This document shows positions 1-8,206 of a stretch of 33,299 nt of DNA, one piece after another. The DNA is from Acidobacteriota bacterium. Lineage in GTDB: Bacteria; Acidobacteriota; Polarisedimenticolia; J045. The notes under the pieces were generated by a model. That model did no database searches. It had not been told where the DNA came from and worked only from the letters and a program-made list of their open reading frames with translations. The stretch's first letter is position 1; each line of letters opens with the position of its first letter. Made by a program: the position numbers and the translations under genes. The DNA lies in the NCBI GenBank assembly GCA_025456425.1, contig JALOKP010000020.1, forward strand, positions 1 to 33,299. The letters are read 5' to 3'.

Positions 1-13
1 TGAGGGTTTCGAG

Positions 14-247
14 ATGGCCGACAACAGCGCCAAGGTCGCGGAGAGCGTCCCCGGGAAGTACTACGTCGACACCAGCTGCACCGCCTGCAAGGTCTGCGTC
101 GACACCGCGCCGGACAACTTCAAGATGACCGACGACGACGATCACGCGTACGTGTCCAAGCAGCCCGAGAACGCCGACGAGGAAGGGCTGGTCAAGGAGT
201 CGATGGACGGCTGCCCATCCGAAGCGATCGGCGCGGACGGCGAGTAG
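14..247 (+). CDS. Single-cluster [4Fe-4S] ferredoxin
   Basis: Small acidic electron carrier of 77 residues, expected in the cytoplasm. Cysteines 22, 25 and 28 form a CxxCxxC motif and a fourth cysteine, C67, is followed by proline (CPSEAI). This is the ligand pattern of ferredoxins that bind one [4Fe-4S] cluster. Only four cysteines are present, so a second cluster is excluded. The many Asp and Glu residues are typical of soluble ferredoxins. The ATG is preceded by GAGGG at a 7-nt spacing. The first three bases of the window are TGA and could be the stop of an upstream gene that would be its operon partner, but this cannot be seen. The redox partner is unknown. Confidence 0.9.
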   Translation: MADNSAKVAESVPGKYYVDTSCTACKVCVDTAPDNFKMTDDDDHAYVSKQPENADEEGLVKESMDGCPSEAIGADGE

Positions 248-283
248 CGCCGCGTAGCGTCGTTCAGAACAGTCGAAACTGCG

Positions 284-311
284 GGGCGGCCGCCAGGCCG
301 CCCTTCGTTTT
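284..311 (+). terminator. Intrinsic terminator after the ferredoxin gene
   Basis: A perfect 8-bp stem (GGGCGGCC, positions 284-291; GGCCGCCC, positions 296-303) with a 4-nt loop is followed by a T-rich tail (TTCGTTTT). It lies 36 nt after the ferredoxin stop. The convergent SRPBCC gene ends at 317, so the hairpin also insulates the two transcripts. Confidence 0.85.
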
Positions 312-316
312 CCGGG

Positions 317-760
317 CTAGGCGCTCGTCTCGCAGATCGCCTTGAGCTTCGCCAGCGCCTTGGGCCAGGCCTCCTGCAGGTACGCCTCGAACTCGGCGGT
401 GGTGTCCAGGTCGATCTCCAGGTGGGTGCCGTCGTCCACGGCGTGGAACGCGTAGTTCTCGAAGCCGGGCGCGAAGTTCCGGGCTTCCTCGCTCGTGGTG
501 TCCTCGACGCCGCCGTGGATGCACCCCAGCAGCCGGATCGACAGGTACTCGTGCCGCCGGTTCTCGGCGATCCGGCCGAACATCCCCTCCCCCCTCGGCG
601 TCAGGAAGCGGATCGTCTCCCCCTGGCCCCAGGAACCCTCGAAGTACGAGCCCTCGCAGAACGCGGAGGTCCAGGTCCGGTAGGTGTCGGGGGCCAGCAT
701 CGTCTCCCAGACCACCTCGACCGGGGCGTGGATGTGCGTCGAATAGCGGAGCTTTCTCAC
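317..760 (-). CDS. SRPBCC-family protein (AHSA1/START-like)
   Basis: A protein of 147 residues that starts with the family hallmark (YSTHIHAPVEVVWETML, near residues 5-21) and ends in a long C-terminal helix (AWPKALAKLKAIC). This is the layout of the SRPBCC/AHSA1 helix-grip fold, which encloses a hydrophobic ligand pocket. The ligand and role cannot be told from sequence. The start is a GTG whose last bases overlap the TGA stop of the upstream gene (GTGA, 757-760), so translation of the two is probably coupled. The open frame continues upstream without an ATG, but the overlap and the family's usual N-terminus support this GTG. Confidence 0.8.
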   Translation of the reverse strand: MRKLRYSTHIHAPVEVVWETMLAPDTYRTWTSAFCEGSYFEGSWGQGETIRFLTPRGEGMFGRIAENRRHEYLSIRLLGCIHGGVEDTTSEEARNFAPGFENYAFHAVDDGTHLEIDLDTTAEFEAYLQEAWPKALAKLKAICETSA

Positions 761-1284
761 TTGGAGTCGCTGTTCCACATGTCGTGAATCGCCTTCCAGT
801 TGCCGTCCTTCTGCTTCTTCCAGACGCAGAGGTACTTGCCCTTCTCCTGGACCAGCTTGCCGTCGGCGCCCTTGTACGAGTCCTCGTAGCTTCCCGAGGT
901 GAAGCCCAGGTCGCCGTTCACCCCGGCGTGCGTCGTCTTCCACGAGATCCGGAACGACGGCTCCGCGAAGTAGGCGGCCCAGACCTTCTGCGCCGCGGCC
1001 TTGCCGACGGCGACCGGCTCGTTCGGCGGGTAGGCCAGCGCGTCGTCGGCGTAGAACGAAGCCACCTTGGCCGCGTCCCGCGTCGCCGCCGCCGCGGACC
1101 AGTCGTCGTCGAGCCTGGCGAGCGCTTTCGCGTTGGCGTCCATGTCGCCGGCCAGCGCGAACGCCGTGGCGGCGACGACGGCCAGCGCCGCGATCGCGGC
1201 GAGGCCGCGATGCATCCTGGTCCTTCCGCTGTTTCCGATCAACGCGGTGCAGGCGCTTTTCACGATCCCCTCGATCTGGCTCAT
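757..1284 (-). CDS. Exported SnoaL-like / DUF4440 protein
   Basis: A protein of 175 residues with a hydrophobic stretch (residues about 28-44) that looks like a signal peptide, then an NTF2-like cone domain. Recognisable parts are the helix LARLDDDWSAAAATRDAAKVASFYADDAL and the strands with GKYLCVWKKQKDGNWK and the final IHDMWNSD. This family includes small-molecule-binding proteins and enzymes; no specific substrate can be assigned. The ATG at 1284 has a strong ribosome site (AGAAGGAGG). A second ATG at 1215 would give a conventional short signal peptide and also has GGAAGG upstream, so the true start could be either. It is first in a two-gene unit with the SRPBCC gene. Confidence 0.75.
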   Translation of the reverse strand: MSQIEGIVKSACTALIGNSGRTRMHRGLAAIAALAVVAATAFALAGDMDANAKALARLDDDWSAAAATRDAAKVASFYADDALAYPPNEPVAVGKAAAQKVWAAYFAEPSFRISWKTTHAGVNGDLGFTSGSYEDSYKGADGKLVQEKGKYLCVWKKQKDGNWKAIHDMWNSDSK

Positions 1285-1409
1285 CGTCCCTCCTTCTGGC
1301 CGCCCGGGCGCGAACCGGGCGCACGGCCGACCGGCGGAGTCTAACCGAGGTCGTCTTTCGCGTAAATATCAGAAACAAAGCGACTTGGGTGATTTCCGCG
1401 TCCCGGGGA

Positions 1410-1438
1410 TTGACATACTGTGTTTCGCACAGTACAAT
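1410..1438 (+). promoter_or_regulatory. Sigma-70 promoter of padR
   Basis: TTGACA at 1410-1415 and TACAAT at 1433-1438 are separated by exactly 17 nt. This is close to the ideal housekeeping promoter. The expected transcription start, 6-8 nt after the -10 box, falls at about 1445-1446, on the padR ATG itself. Confidence 0.85.
1416..1434. promoter_or_regulatory. Inverted-repeat operator inside the padR promoter
   Basis: Perfect inverted repeat TACTGTG-N5-CACAGTA. It fills the spacer between the -35 and -10 boxes and overlaps the first two bases of the -10 box. A dimeric PadR protein bound here would block RNA polymerase, so it is probably the autorepression site. Confidence 0.75.
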
Positions 1439-1445
1439 GTACCGT

Positions 1446-1781
1446 ATGGGTGAAACAGAAGCCTACGCCACGCTGGAACACGAGCTGCGGCGGGGGGTGG
1501 TGGTCCTGGCCACCCTCTCGCAGCTCCGGACCCCGCGCTACGGCTACGAACTGCGGCAGGCGCTCGCGGAACGCGGGCTGCCGATCGAGGAAGGCACGCT
1601 CTACCCGCTGCTGCGCCGGCTGGAGGCGCAGGGCCTGCTCCAGAGCGAGTGGCGGATCGAAGAGGGGCCGCCGCGACGCTACTACGCCCTGAACGCCGAC
1701 GGCGGGACGCTGCTGCGGAAGCTCACCGCGTCGTGGCGGGGCCTGAACGACGCGATGGCCCGCCTGTTGGGAGAAGACTGA
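1446..1781 (+). CDS. PadR-family transcriptional regulator
   Basis: A protein of 111 residues with the PadR winged helix: RYGYELRQALAER (recognition region), EEGTLYPLLRRLEAQGLL (the TLYP signature) and the wing PPRRYYALNADG. PadR proteins of this short subfamily are dimeric repressors that respond to small molecules or stress and usually control a membrane protein next door, as here. I chose the ATG at 1446 because the promoter places the transcript start on it and there is no Shine-Dalgarno sequence, which suggests leaderless translation. An ATG at 1437 lies inside the -10 box and is unlikely. The next gene starts 2 nt after the stop, so the two form an operon. Confidence 0.92.
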   Translation: MGETEAYATLEHELRRGVVVLATLSQLRTPRYGYELRQALAERGLPIEEGTLYPLLRRLEAQGLLQSEWRIEEGPPRRYYALNADGGTLLRKLTASWRGLNDAMARLLGED

Positions 1782-1783
1782 CG

Positions 1784-2737
1784 ATGACCGCCAACGACCT
1801 GATCGAAGCCTACGTCGCCGACGTCGCGCGCCGCCTGCCGCGCGCCCAGCGCAACGACGTCGCGTTCGAGCTGCGCGCGCTGCTCGGCGAGGAGCTGCAG
1901 GCCCGGGCCGAGGGCGCGGGGCGCGACGCCGACCCCGCGCTGGCCACCGCGCTGCTGCGCGATTTCGGCCGCCCGGCGGAGGTCGCTGCGCGCTACCGCC
2001 CGGCGCTGACGATCGTCGATCCCGCCGACGGGCGCGCCTTCCTGCGCGCCACCGTCATCGGCCTGGCGATCATCTGGAGCCTCGGCCTGCTGGTGCGACT
2101 GCGGCAGCCGATCGGCTCCGCGACCGACTTCCTGGTCGCGCTCGGCGCGTGGTGGACCGGCACGGTGATCCCGTCGCTGTGGTGGCCCGGCCTGCTGGTG
2201 GTCGGCTTCGGCGTGGCCGCGTGGACCCGCCGCCAATGGCCGCGGAAGGCGGATTGGACGCCGCGCGCGGAGGACCGCGTCGACGCCAACCGCGCCGCGC
2301 TCGCGCTGGGGCTCGCCGGCATCGTCTGCGGGGTCCTGGTGCTGCTCGATCCGCGCTGGTTCCTGGACCTGCTGCTCGGCGGGCGCGCCGCGCCGGCGAT
2401 GCAGGAGGCGTTCGCCTATACCGACGCCTTCCGGCGCCGCCAGGCACCCTGGCTGGTGGGCCTGATCCTGCTCAACGTCCCGCTGCTGATCACCGTCCTG
2501 GCGCACGGCCGCTGGACGGTTCCCCTGCGGCGCGCCCACACGGCGCTGAGCCTGGCCACCTGCGCCGTCCTCACCTGGATCGTGCTGGACGGCCCGATGT
2601 ACGCGGCCCCCGCCACCGACCGGACGGCGAAGGGGGCGATCGTCGTCCTGATCGCGCTCTCGGTGGGCTCGATCGTGCGGCAGTGGATCCGGAGCGTCCG
2701 GCCGTCGCCGGGAGGGCCGATGCGGGCGGCACCGTGA
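1784..2737 (+). CDS. HAAS-domain membrane protein, PadR partner
   Basis: A protein of 317 residues. The first 75 residues resemble a HAAS-type cytoplasmic helical domain (YVADVARRLP, then LLRDFGRPAEVAARY). About six hydrophobic segments follow, near residues 87-105, 127-148, 170-188, 221-240, 252-270 and 283-297. Proteins of this design are commonly encoded directly after short PadR regulators and are thought to sit in the inner membrane, but their function is not settled. The ATG follows the padR stop by 2 nt, so it shares the padR promoter and should be repressed with it. Confidence 0.8.
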   Translation: MTANDLIEAYVADVARRLPRAQRNDVAFELRALLGEELQARAEGAGRDADPALATALLRDFGRPAEVAARYRPALTIVDPADGRAFLRATVIGLAIIWSLGLLVRLRQPIGSATDFLVALGAWWTGTVIPSLWWPGLLVVGFGVAAWTRRQWPRKADWTPRAEDRVDANRAALALGLAGIVCGVLVLLDPRWFLDLLLGGRAAPAMQEAFAYTDAFRRRQAPWLVGLILLNVPLLITVLAHGRWTVPLRRAHTALSLATCAVLTWIVLDGPMYAAPATDRTAKGAIVVLIALSVGSIVRQWIRSVRPSPGGPMRAAP

Positions 2738-2776
2738 GGGACGGCGGTCGAGGCCGCCGCCGTCGCCAGGGCCTCC

Positions 2777-2792
2777 GCGCCGGCGCCGGCGC
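2777..2792. other. 16-bp perfect palindrome between convergent genes
   Basis: The gap 2738-2812 separates the ends of two convergent genes. It contains a self-complementary run of 16 bases made only of G and C. It may help to stop transcription from both sides, but it has no T tract and the stem would have almost no loop, so this is uncertain. Confidence 0.4.
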
Positions 2793-2812
2793 TTCGGGCG
2801 GGTTCACGGCCC

Positions 2813-5800
2813 TCAAGGGCAATCCGTCGTCGGTCTGCGCTCCGCGCCGCCCGAGGCGAAGCCGTACGTCCCGGGGCAGGCGTTGGCCGCTCGAACCGCG
2901 TAGTAGTACGACTCGCCGGCGGCCGGTGCGGGCCGGGTGTCCTCGATGGCGCACATGACCGCCCCGGACTCCAGGCATTCCGCTGCGCCCATTCCCCCGT
3001 CGTGGCGCAGCGCCGACACCAGGCCGCCGGCGACGTCGTAGTGGACCCCGGACCCGGCGCAGGCCCAGGACACGGTGGTCACGACGCTCCCGGACAGCGC
3101 CACGCCGGCGACTTCTGACGGCGGGGACCAGACGGTGGGATCGAGCGGCGCGCAGTCCGCTCCGTCCTCGACCCCGTCTCCGTCGTCGTCCGGATCGACA
3201 AGGTCGCAGAGCCCGTCCCCGTCGGCGTCCAGGCAGCGCGAGTACTTGATCGTGACGGCGTCGGAGCGCTTGCACGCATTCTGGGCGTCGAGCTCGACGC
3301 AACTGGTGCCGGTGACGTAGACGTTCCCGTCGGGCCCGACCACCACCACGCGCCCGCCGTCCTGCAGCCCTGCCGGCCCGTTGTAGCGCGCTTCCCAGAG
3401 CAGCAGGCCGGAAGCGTCGTACTGCACGGTCGCGAAGTCCGTGGAGGTCGTGCCCGGGCTGCCGCCGGTGACGTAGACCGAACCGTCGGGAGCGCGCGCC
3501 AGCGCCCGGGCTTCGTCGTAGCCGTGTCCGGGTCCGTCGTAACCAACCTCCCACGAGAGTGCCCCCGCCGCGGTGTAGCGAATCACTTTGTAGTCCCCAG
3601 CGTTGCTGGTGTCGGTCCCGCCGACGAGGAAGTCCCCGGACGGGTCCGACGCGAGCGCGACCGCCCTGAGGGTCGGATGGGTCATGACCCAGGACTGCTC
3701 CCCCAGCGGGGTGTAGCGCACCGTCGCCGAACCGTTCCCGCTGGTCCCGGTCACCGCGACATGGCCGAGCGGATCGACCGCAACGTCCCTGCAGAAGTCG
3801 GTGAGGGTCATCGACGTCCCGTCGTAGCGCGCCGACCAGTCCTCGCTCCCGCCCGTGCCGTAGCGGACCGTTGCGAAGTCGTAGACGTCGCCGCGGGCTC
3901 TTTGCAGCATGTCGGTCGTCGACGAATCGCCGCAGACGAGCGCGCGACCGAGCGAGTCCACCGCAAGCGCCCGAGTGCGGTCGGAGGAACTCGTGCTCAG
4001 CGGCCCGTTGTAGCGGGCCTCCCACAGGAACTCCCCGGCGGCCGAGTACTTGAGCGTCGTGAAGTCCTGAGAGGTCGTCGCCACGCTCTCGCAGGCCACG
4101 TAGACGTTCCCGGAGCCGTCCACCTCGACGTCGGTGGCGATATCCCCGGTGTGGGCCGCGCCATCGTAGCGCAGGACCCACAGGCGCTGACCGGTGGGCG
4201 AGTACTTGATGGTGACGACGTCGTAGTTGCCGACGGTCCCCTCGCTCGACCCGGTCACGATGACGTTCCCCTGGCCGTCGACCGCCAGGGCTCTGGAGTA
4301 ATCCTGGCCGAGCGCCGGTCCCTCGTAGATGTCGTACCAGACGCGGGTGCCGGCGCTGTCGTAGCGGGTCGTGACGATGTCCTGGTTCAGGCAGTTGTAG
4401 AACTGGTTCTTCGCGGGGCAGCGCGTGCTCACCACGAAGACGTTGCCCGACCCGTCCACGCCCAGGTCGATCGGGGTATCCTCACCGGCCTCCGTCGTGT
4501 TGTCGCGGGCGATCCAGCCGGTTCCCTCCTGGAAGGCGGCGACGCAGGCGCGGCTCGCGCTCATCGTGAGAGCGCCGTCGAGGCAGTCGGCGTCGCCCGA
4601 CCAGCCCGAGAATCTCGAACCCTCGTCCGGCGTGGCCGAGAGCGCGACCTCCGCGCCAGGGGTGTAGGCCTCCTCGCAGTCGTCTCCGCAGTCGATCCCC
4701 GCCGGCGCGGAGGTCACCCGGCCCGTCCCGGTCCCGGTCTTCGCCACGGTGAGCAGGATGTCGAAGCGGGCCTCGCAGGCGTGCGCGGCGGTCATGAGCA
4801 CCCGGCCGTCGGCACAGTCGCCGTCGCCGGTCCAGCCGCGGAACACCGATCCGGCCGCGGGAAGCGCCGCCAGCGTGACCGAGGTCCCGTGGTCGTAGGT
4901 CTCGGAGCAGTCAGCGCCGCAGTCGATTCCCGGCGGCGTCGAAGTGACCGAACCGCTCCCCGTACCGTTCTTCGTGACGGTGAGGGGGTAGGTCTTGAGC
5001 GTGAAGGTCGCAACGGCCGTCCTGGGATCGTCCATCGACACGATGCAGGTCGTCGCGCCGCCGCTGCATGCTCCGCTCCAGCCCCCGAACAGGGAGCTTG
5101 CGTCGGGGACCTCGGTCAGGGTCACGACGGTGCGATGGTTGTAGAGCTCGCTGCAGTCGGAACCGCACGCGATCCCCGCGGGGCTGGAGGACACGGTGCC
5201 CGAGCCGTTCCCGGGTTTCTCGACGGCGAGCGGCTGCGCTCCGCCGCGCCACAGGTGCGCCCGTCCCCAGCGCGGCGGCGTCAGGGCGTGGTAACCGGGA
5301 AGTCCCACGACGAGGTCCGGGAATCCATCGCCGTCGACGTCGCCGGCCCCACCGATCACCCGTGGCACGAAGTAGAAGTCGAACTGGAAGGCCTCCTCCG
5401 CGAGCAGCGGCGACGACCACGCGGGAGACGTCTCGATCCCGGCGGCTCCGCCCCGGAACAGGAAGACCCGCTCCGCGTCGACCAGCGTGATCGGCACGGT
5501 CGGGCGCACGTCGGAGACCGCAAGATCGTCGCGACCATCGCCGTCGACGTCGCCGGTGCCCGCGACCGCCGCGCCGAAGCGCCCCAGCGCCTCTTCGGCA
5601 GGCGCCGCGATGGTCGCGTCGCCGCCCGCGGTCCAGGCGTACGGCAGGGTCCCGTTGCCTGGTCCGAGCCAGACGGTGACCTGGGGGACGGGGTCCGTGG
5701 ACCATGGCAGACCGATCGCGACGTCGGCGGTGCCGTCGGCGTCGAGATCACCCGCACCACAAACGGCGAAGCCGGGACGGCGGAGGTTCGGGCTGGTCAC

Positions 5801-6688
5801 CGGGAGCGCGCAGAAGTTCATGTCCAGGTCGCTGGCCGGAGCCGACGGAGGGTAGAGCAATCCCGAGGGGGCGCTCCGGAACACGTAGACGCGGCCGCTA
5901 TCGGGATCGCCGTAGCCGGGAGCGCCGACGACCAGATCGCTCCGCCCGTCGCCGTTGACGTCCCCTGCGGCCGCGACCGAGAAGCCGAGCTGGTCCCCTC
6001 CCTGCTGGCCGAATCCCCGCCAGTCGGCGTTGTCCGGCGTCCCGTTTGGCCCGAGCCCACCGGACGCGCCCAGCCACAGGAACACCCCTCCCGAGCTGAC
6101 GTTCGCCGCCCGGTAGAACGAGCGCGCTCCGACCACGATGTCGCCGTAGCCGTCGCCGTTGACGTCACCGGCCCCGGCGACCGAGAACCCCGCTTCGGAC
6201 GCAATCCAGGAGTAGTTGAATCCCCCCGTGGCCGTGCTCCAGGAAGGCGACGCCGCCAGACCTCCTGCCGAGCCGAAGTAGACGTACGCCCGCCCCTCGC
6301 CGGAGTTCCACATCGGTGCGCCGACGATCACGTCGTCGTAGCCGTCGCCGTTCACGTCGCCGGCGCAGGCGACCGACCAGCCGAACCGCGACCCGCTCCC
6401 CTCGCCCGCGCTCATCCACTGCCACGCCCCCGCGTTGAGACCCGTGGCCGAACCGAGAAAGACGAATGCGGCCCCCGAGGTGCCGTCGAAGGGCGCGCCG
6501 ACGATGACGTCGTCGTAGCCGTCGCCGTTCACATCTCCCGCCGAGGCGACCGAGTAGCCGAACCACGATCCCCCCCGGTCGTTGTCGAAGATCCAGGACG
6601 GGTTGGCCGTGAAGGGGGGAGCGGCCAGGGCCGGGCCGGCGACGGGGATCAGGCAGAGAGTGGAAGCAACGAGGATTCGTCGAAGCAT
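2813..6688 (-). CDS. Exported FG-GAP / InlB-like / SBBP repeat protein
   Basis: A 1291-residue secreted or surface protein. Residues 1-23 are a signal peptide. Residues about 27-485 hold seven FG-GAP blades (GDVNGDGYDDVIVGAP and variants), enough for a full integrin-type seven-bladed propeller with calcium loops. Residues about 487-721 are three InlB-B-like repeats of 75-80 residues with conserved cysteines (GIDCGxDC). Residues about 722-1151 are eight SBBP-type blades (DGSGNVYVTG). Residues 1152-1181 are Asp-rich thrombospondin-3-like calcium-binding repeats. A cysteine-containing C-terminal domain of about 110 residues ends the protein. No catalytic site is visible; adhesion or matrix binding is likely. 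The ATG at 6688 has GGGGAGG 6 nt upstream. A TTG at 6694 is less likely. It is transcribed away from the sigma factor gene. Confidence 0.85.
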   Translation of the reverse strand: MLRRILVASTLCLIPVAGPALAAPPFTANPSWIFDNDRGGSWFGYSVASAGDVNGDGYDDVIVGAPFDGTSGAAFVFLGSATGLNAGAWQWMSAGEGSGSRFGWSVACAGDVNGDGYDDVIVGAPMWNSGEGRAYVYFGSAGGLAASPSWSTATGGFNYSWIASEAGFSVAGAGDVNGDGYGDIVVGARSFYRAANVSSGGVFLWLGASGGLGPNGTPDNADWRGFGQQGGDQLGFSVAAAGDVNGDGRSDLVVGAPGYGDPDSGRVYVFRSAPSGLLYPPSAPASDLDMNFCALPVTSPNLRRPGFAVCGAGDLDADGTADVAIGLPWSTDPVPQVTVWLGPGNGTLPYAWTAGGDATIAAPAEEALGRFGAAVAGTGDVDGDGRDDLAVSDVRPTVPITLVDAERVFLFRGGAAGIETSPAWSSPLLAEEAFQFDFYFVPRVIGGAGDVDGDGFPDLVVGLPGYHALTPPRWGRAHLWRGGAQPLAVEKPGNGSGTVSSSPAGIACGSDCSELYNHRTVVTLTEVPDASSLFGGWSGACSGGATTCIVSMDDPRTAVATFTLKTYPLTVTKNGTGSGSVTSTPPGIDCGADCSETYDHGTSVTLAALPAAGSVFRGWTGDGDCADGRVLMTAAHACEARFDILLTVAKTGTGTGRVTSAPAGIDCGDDCEEAYTPGAEVALSATPDEGSRFSGWSGDADCLDGALTMSASRACVAAFQEGTGWIARDNTTEAGEDTPIDLGVDGSGNVFVVSTRCPAKNQFYNCLNQDIVTTRYDSAGTRVWYDIYEGPALGQDYSRALAVDGQGNVIVTGSSEGTVGNYDVVTIKYSPTGQRLWVLRYDGAAHTGDIATDVEVDGSGNVYVACESVATTSQDFTTLKYSAAGEFLWEARYNGPLSTSSSDRTRALAVDSLGRALVCGDSSTTDMLQRARGDVYDFATVRYGTGGSEDWSARYDGTSMTLTDFCRDVAVDPLGHVAVTGTSGNGSATVRYTPLGEQSWVMTHPTLRAVALASDPSGDFLVGGTDTSNAGDYKVIRYTAAGALSWEVGYDGPGHGYDEARALARAPDGSVYVTGGSPGTTSTDFATVQYDASGLLLWEARYNGPAGLQDGGRVVVVGPDGNVYVTGTSCVELDAQNACKRSDAVTIKYSRCLDADGDGLCDLVDPDDDGDGVEDGADCAPLDPTVWSPPSEVAGVALSGSVVTTVSWACAGSGVHYDVAGGLVSALRHDGGMGAAECLESGAVMCAIEDTRPAPAAGESYYYAVRAANACPGTYGFASGGAERRPTTDCP

Positions 6689-6932
6689 GGCCAACCTCCC
6701 CTGTCGCTCGCGCTGTCCTTGGTTAGCGAACTTGGCGCAGGGGAGCCGCGGCGCGCGGCCCCCCCGATCTGGAGAGAGAGACGCAGCCGTCGGTGCGGTT
6801 GACTCAAGAAACCCCCGGACCGCTACGGGTTAGTCGCGCAGGCGTCGCTTTGTACACGAGCCGCCCTCGGCCGCTGTTCGCGGGCGCACGTCTCGCGGTA
6901 GATTCAGGGAGCACCGCTCGAGGGGGAGTGGC
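6689..6932. promoter_or_regulatory. Divergent intergenic region
   Basis: These 244 bp separate the FG-GAP gene (minus) from the ECF sigma gene (plus), so promoters for both must lie here. A TTGACT at 6799-6804 has only a poor -10 match (TACGGG) downstream. I see no convincing promoter pair. The ribosome site of the sigma gene (GGGGGAG) is at the right end. Confidence 0.4.
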
Positions 6933-7520
6933 ATGTCGCAGCCGGAGGGGCCGCTCACGGAGGCCGGCGACCGCCCGGACCATCCGATGCGGTACGCGGA
7001 GGCCTCGGATCCGTGGGCCGACTGCGAGGCGCTTCGCTCCCAGCTCACCCGCTCCGTGCGGAGGGTCTGCCCGGTCTGGCTCGCCGATCGCGCCGAGGAC
7101 ATCGTCCAGGCGGCGCTGATCCGGGTCGTCGAACTGCGCTCGCGCGCTGAGACACCTTCCCCCCTGCCTGCGTCCTATCTGTGGAAGGTGGCCTACACCG
7201 CGACGATCGACGAGATCCGTCGCGTACGAAAGGAGCGCGAGGTGCCGATCGAAGCGCTGCAGCCGGCCGTCGACGAGCCCGTGGACGGGTCCGACCCGCT
7301 GCGCGACGCGTCGCTGCGCGAACTCGGGCGCGGGCTCCAGCACTGCCTGGCGCGCCTGATCGAGCCACGGCGGCTGGCGGTCGGGCTGCACCTGCTCGGC
7401 CACAGCGCGGCCGAGATCGCGACGATCGCGGGGTGGGACGGCAAGCGCTCGCGGAACCTGCTGCACCGCGGGCTGGGCGACCTGCGGCGCTGTCTCGCGG
7501 CGCGGGGGATCACGCCGTGA
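6933..7520 (+). CDS. ECF-type RNA polymerase sigma factor
   Basis: A protein of 195 residues with only sigma regions 2 and 4. Region 2 is seen as AEDIVQAALIRVVEL and YLWKVAYTATIDEIRRVRK (core binding and -10 recognition, residues about 47-105). Region 4 is at residues about 125-190, with the helix-turn-helix HSAAEIATIAGWDGKRSRNLLHRGLGDLR that reads the -35 element. The N-terminus has a 30-residue extension of no clear type. GGGGGAG precedes the ATG. Its TGA overlaps the GTG start of the anti-sigma gene (GTGA, 7517-7520), the usual layout of a sigma factor and its inhibitor. It should direct transcription of envelope or stress genes; the target promoters are unknown. Confidence 0.9.
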   Translation: MSQPEGPLTEAGDRPDHPMRYAEASDPWADCEALRSQLTRSVRRVCPVWLADRAEDIVQAALIRVVELRSRAETPSPLPASYLWKVAYTATIDEIRRVRKEREVPIEALQPAVDEPVDGSDPLRDASLRELGRGLQHCLARLIEPRRLAVGLHLLGHSAAEIATIAGWDGKRSRNLLHRGLGDLRRCLAARGITP

Positions 7521-8194
7521 CACCCGACGAGCAGGTGGTCGAGCGGCTCCGCGCGGCGTTTGCCGCGGTGGCGGTGGACGCCGCCCCCGGCTCGGACTGC
7601 CCGGACCCGGGGCGCCTGTGGGGCGCGCTGCACGGCGAGGGGCCGGCCGCCGAGCGGCGCGAGATCGCGCTGCACGCGATCGCCTGCCCGGCCTGCGCGG
7701 AGGCCTGGCGGCTGGCCCGCAGCCTGGACGGTGAGATGTCCGCTCGGCTGGGAAGCGCGGCCCGCCCCGCGGCCGCTGATTCGCCCGGGCGGAACATTCG
7801 GTGGTGGGCCGCCGCCGGACTCGCCGCCAGCCTGGTGCTCGCGGCCGGCCTCGCGCTGTTCTCGTGGCGATCGCGGCCCGTGGAGCCGCCGGTCTATCGG
7901 GCGCAGCCCGGGGAGTCGATCGCGTCGCTGGTTCCGGAGGGCGCGGTGCTGCCGCGCGCCCGCTGCCTCTTGCGTTGGAGCGGACCCGCCGGCGCGCGAT
8001 ATGACCTGCTGGTGGCGACCTCGGACATGCGCCCGCTCGTCCGCGTGCCGCGGCTCGAGGCCAGCGAGTACCTGGTCGCGGCCGACGCGCTCGCGGCGCT
8101 CCCCGCGGGCACGCGGCTGCTGTGGCAGGTGGAGGCAGACCTGCCGGACGGCAGCCGGCTCCCCTCGCGCACCTTCACGTTCACGCTCGACTGA
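7517..8194 (+). CDS. Zinc-finger anti-sigma factor, membrane-bound
   Basis: A protein of 225 residues. The cytoplasmic part contains a ZAS-type motif HxxxCxxC (H53, C57, C60), which in this family binds zinc and holds the ECF sigma factor inactive. One transmembrane helix follows (residues about 96-117). The rest lies outside the membrane and ends in a beta-rich, Fn3-like domain (RYDLLVATSDMRPLV, LLWQVEADLPDG). The GTG start overlaps the sigma stop, so the two are made in step. No protease cleavage site can be predicted, but signal-driven degradation is the known way such factors release sigma. The next gene encodes a caspase-like protease and is an obvious candidate. Confidence 0.87.
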   Translation: MTPDEQVVERLRAAFAAVAVDAAPGSDCPDPGRLWGALHGEGPAAERREIALHAIACPACAEAWRLARSLDGEMSARLGSAARPAAADSPGRNIRWWAAAGLAASLVLAAGLALFSWRSRPVEPPVYRAQPGESIASLVPEGAVLPRARCLLRWSGPAGARYDLLVATSDMRPLVRVPRLEASEYLVAADALAALPAGTRLLWQVEADLPDGSRLPSRTFTFTLD

Positions 8195-8206
8195 CGGGGG
8201 AACCCG

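Noticed and set aside
6728-6733. GAACTT resembling the -35 element of ECF promoters, upstream of the sigma gene
   Set aside because: No matching -10 element lies 16-17 nt downstream, so a self-regulated promoter is not supported.
3524-6802. A 1092-codon open frame on the plus strand opposite the FG-GAP gene
   Set aside because: It is an antisense shadow caused by high GC. It has no recognisable domain, while the minus strand encodes clear repeat motifs and a signal peptide with a good ribosome site.
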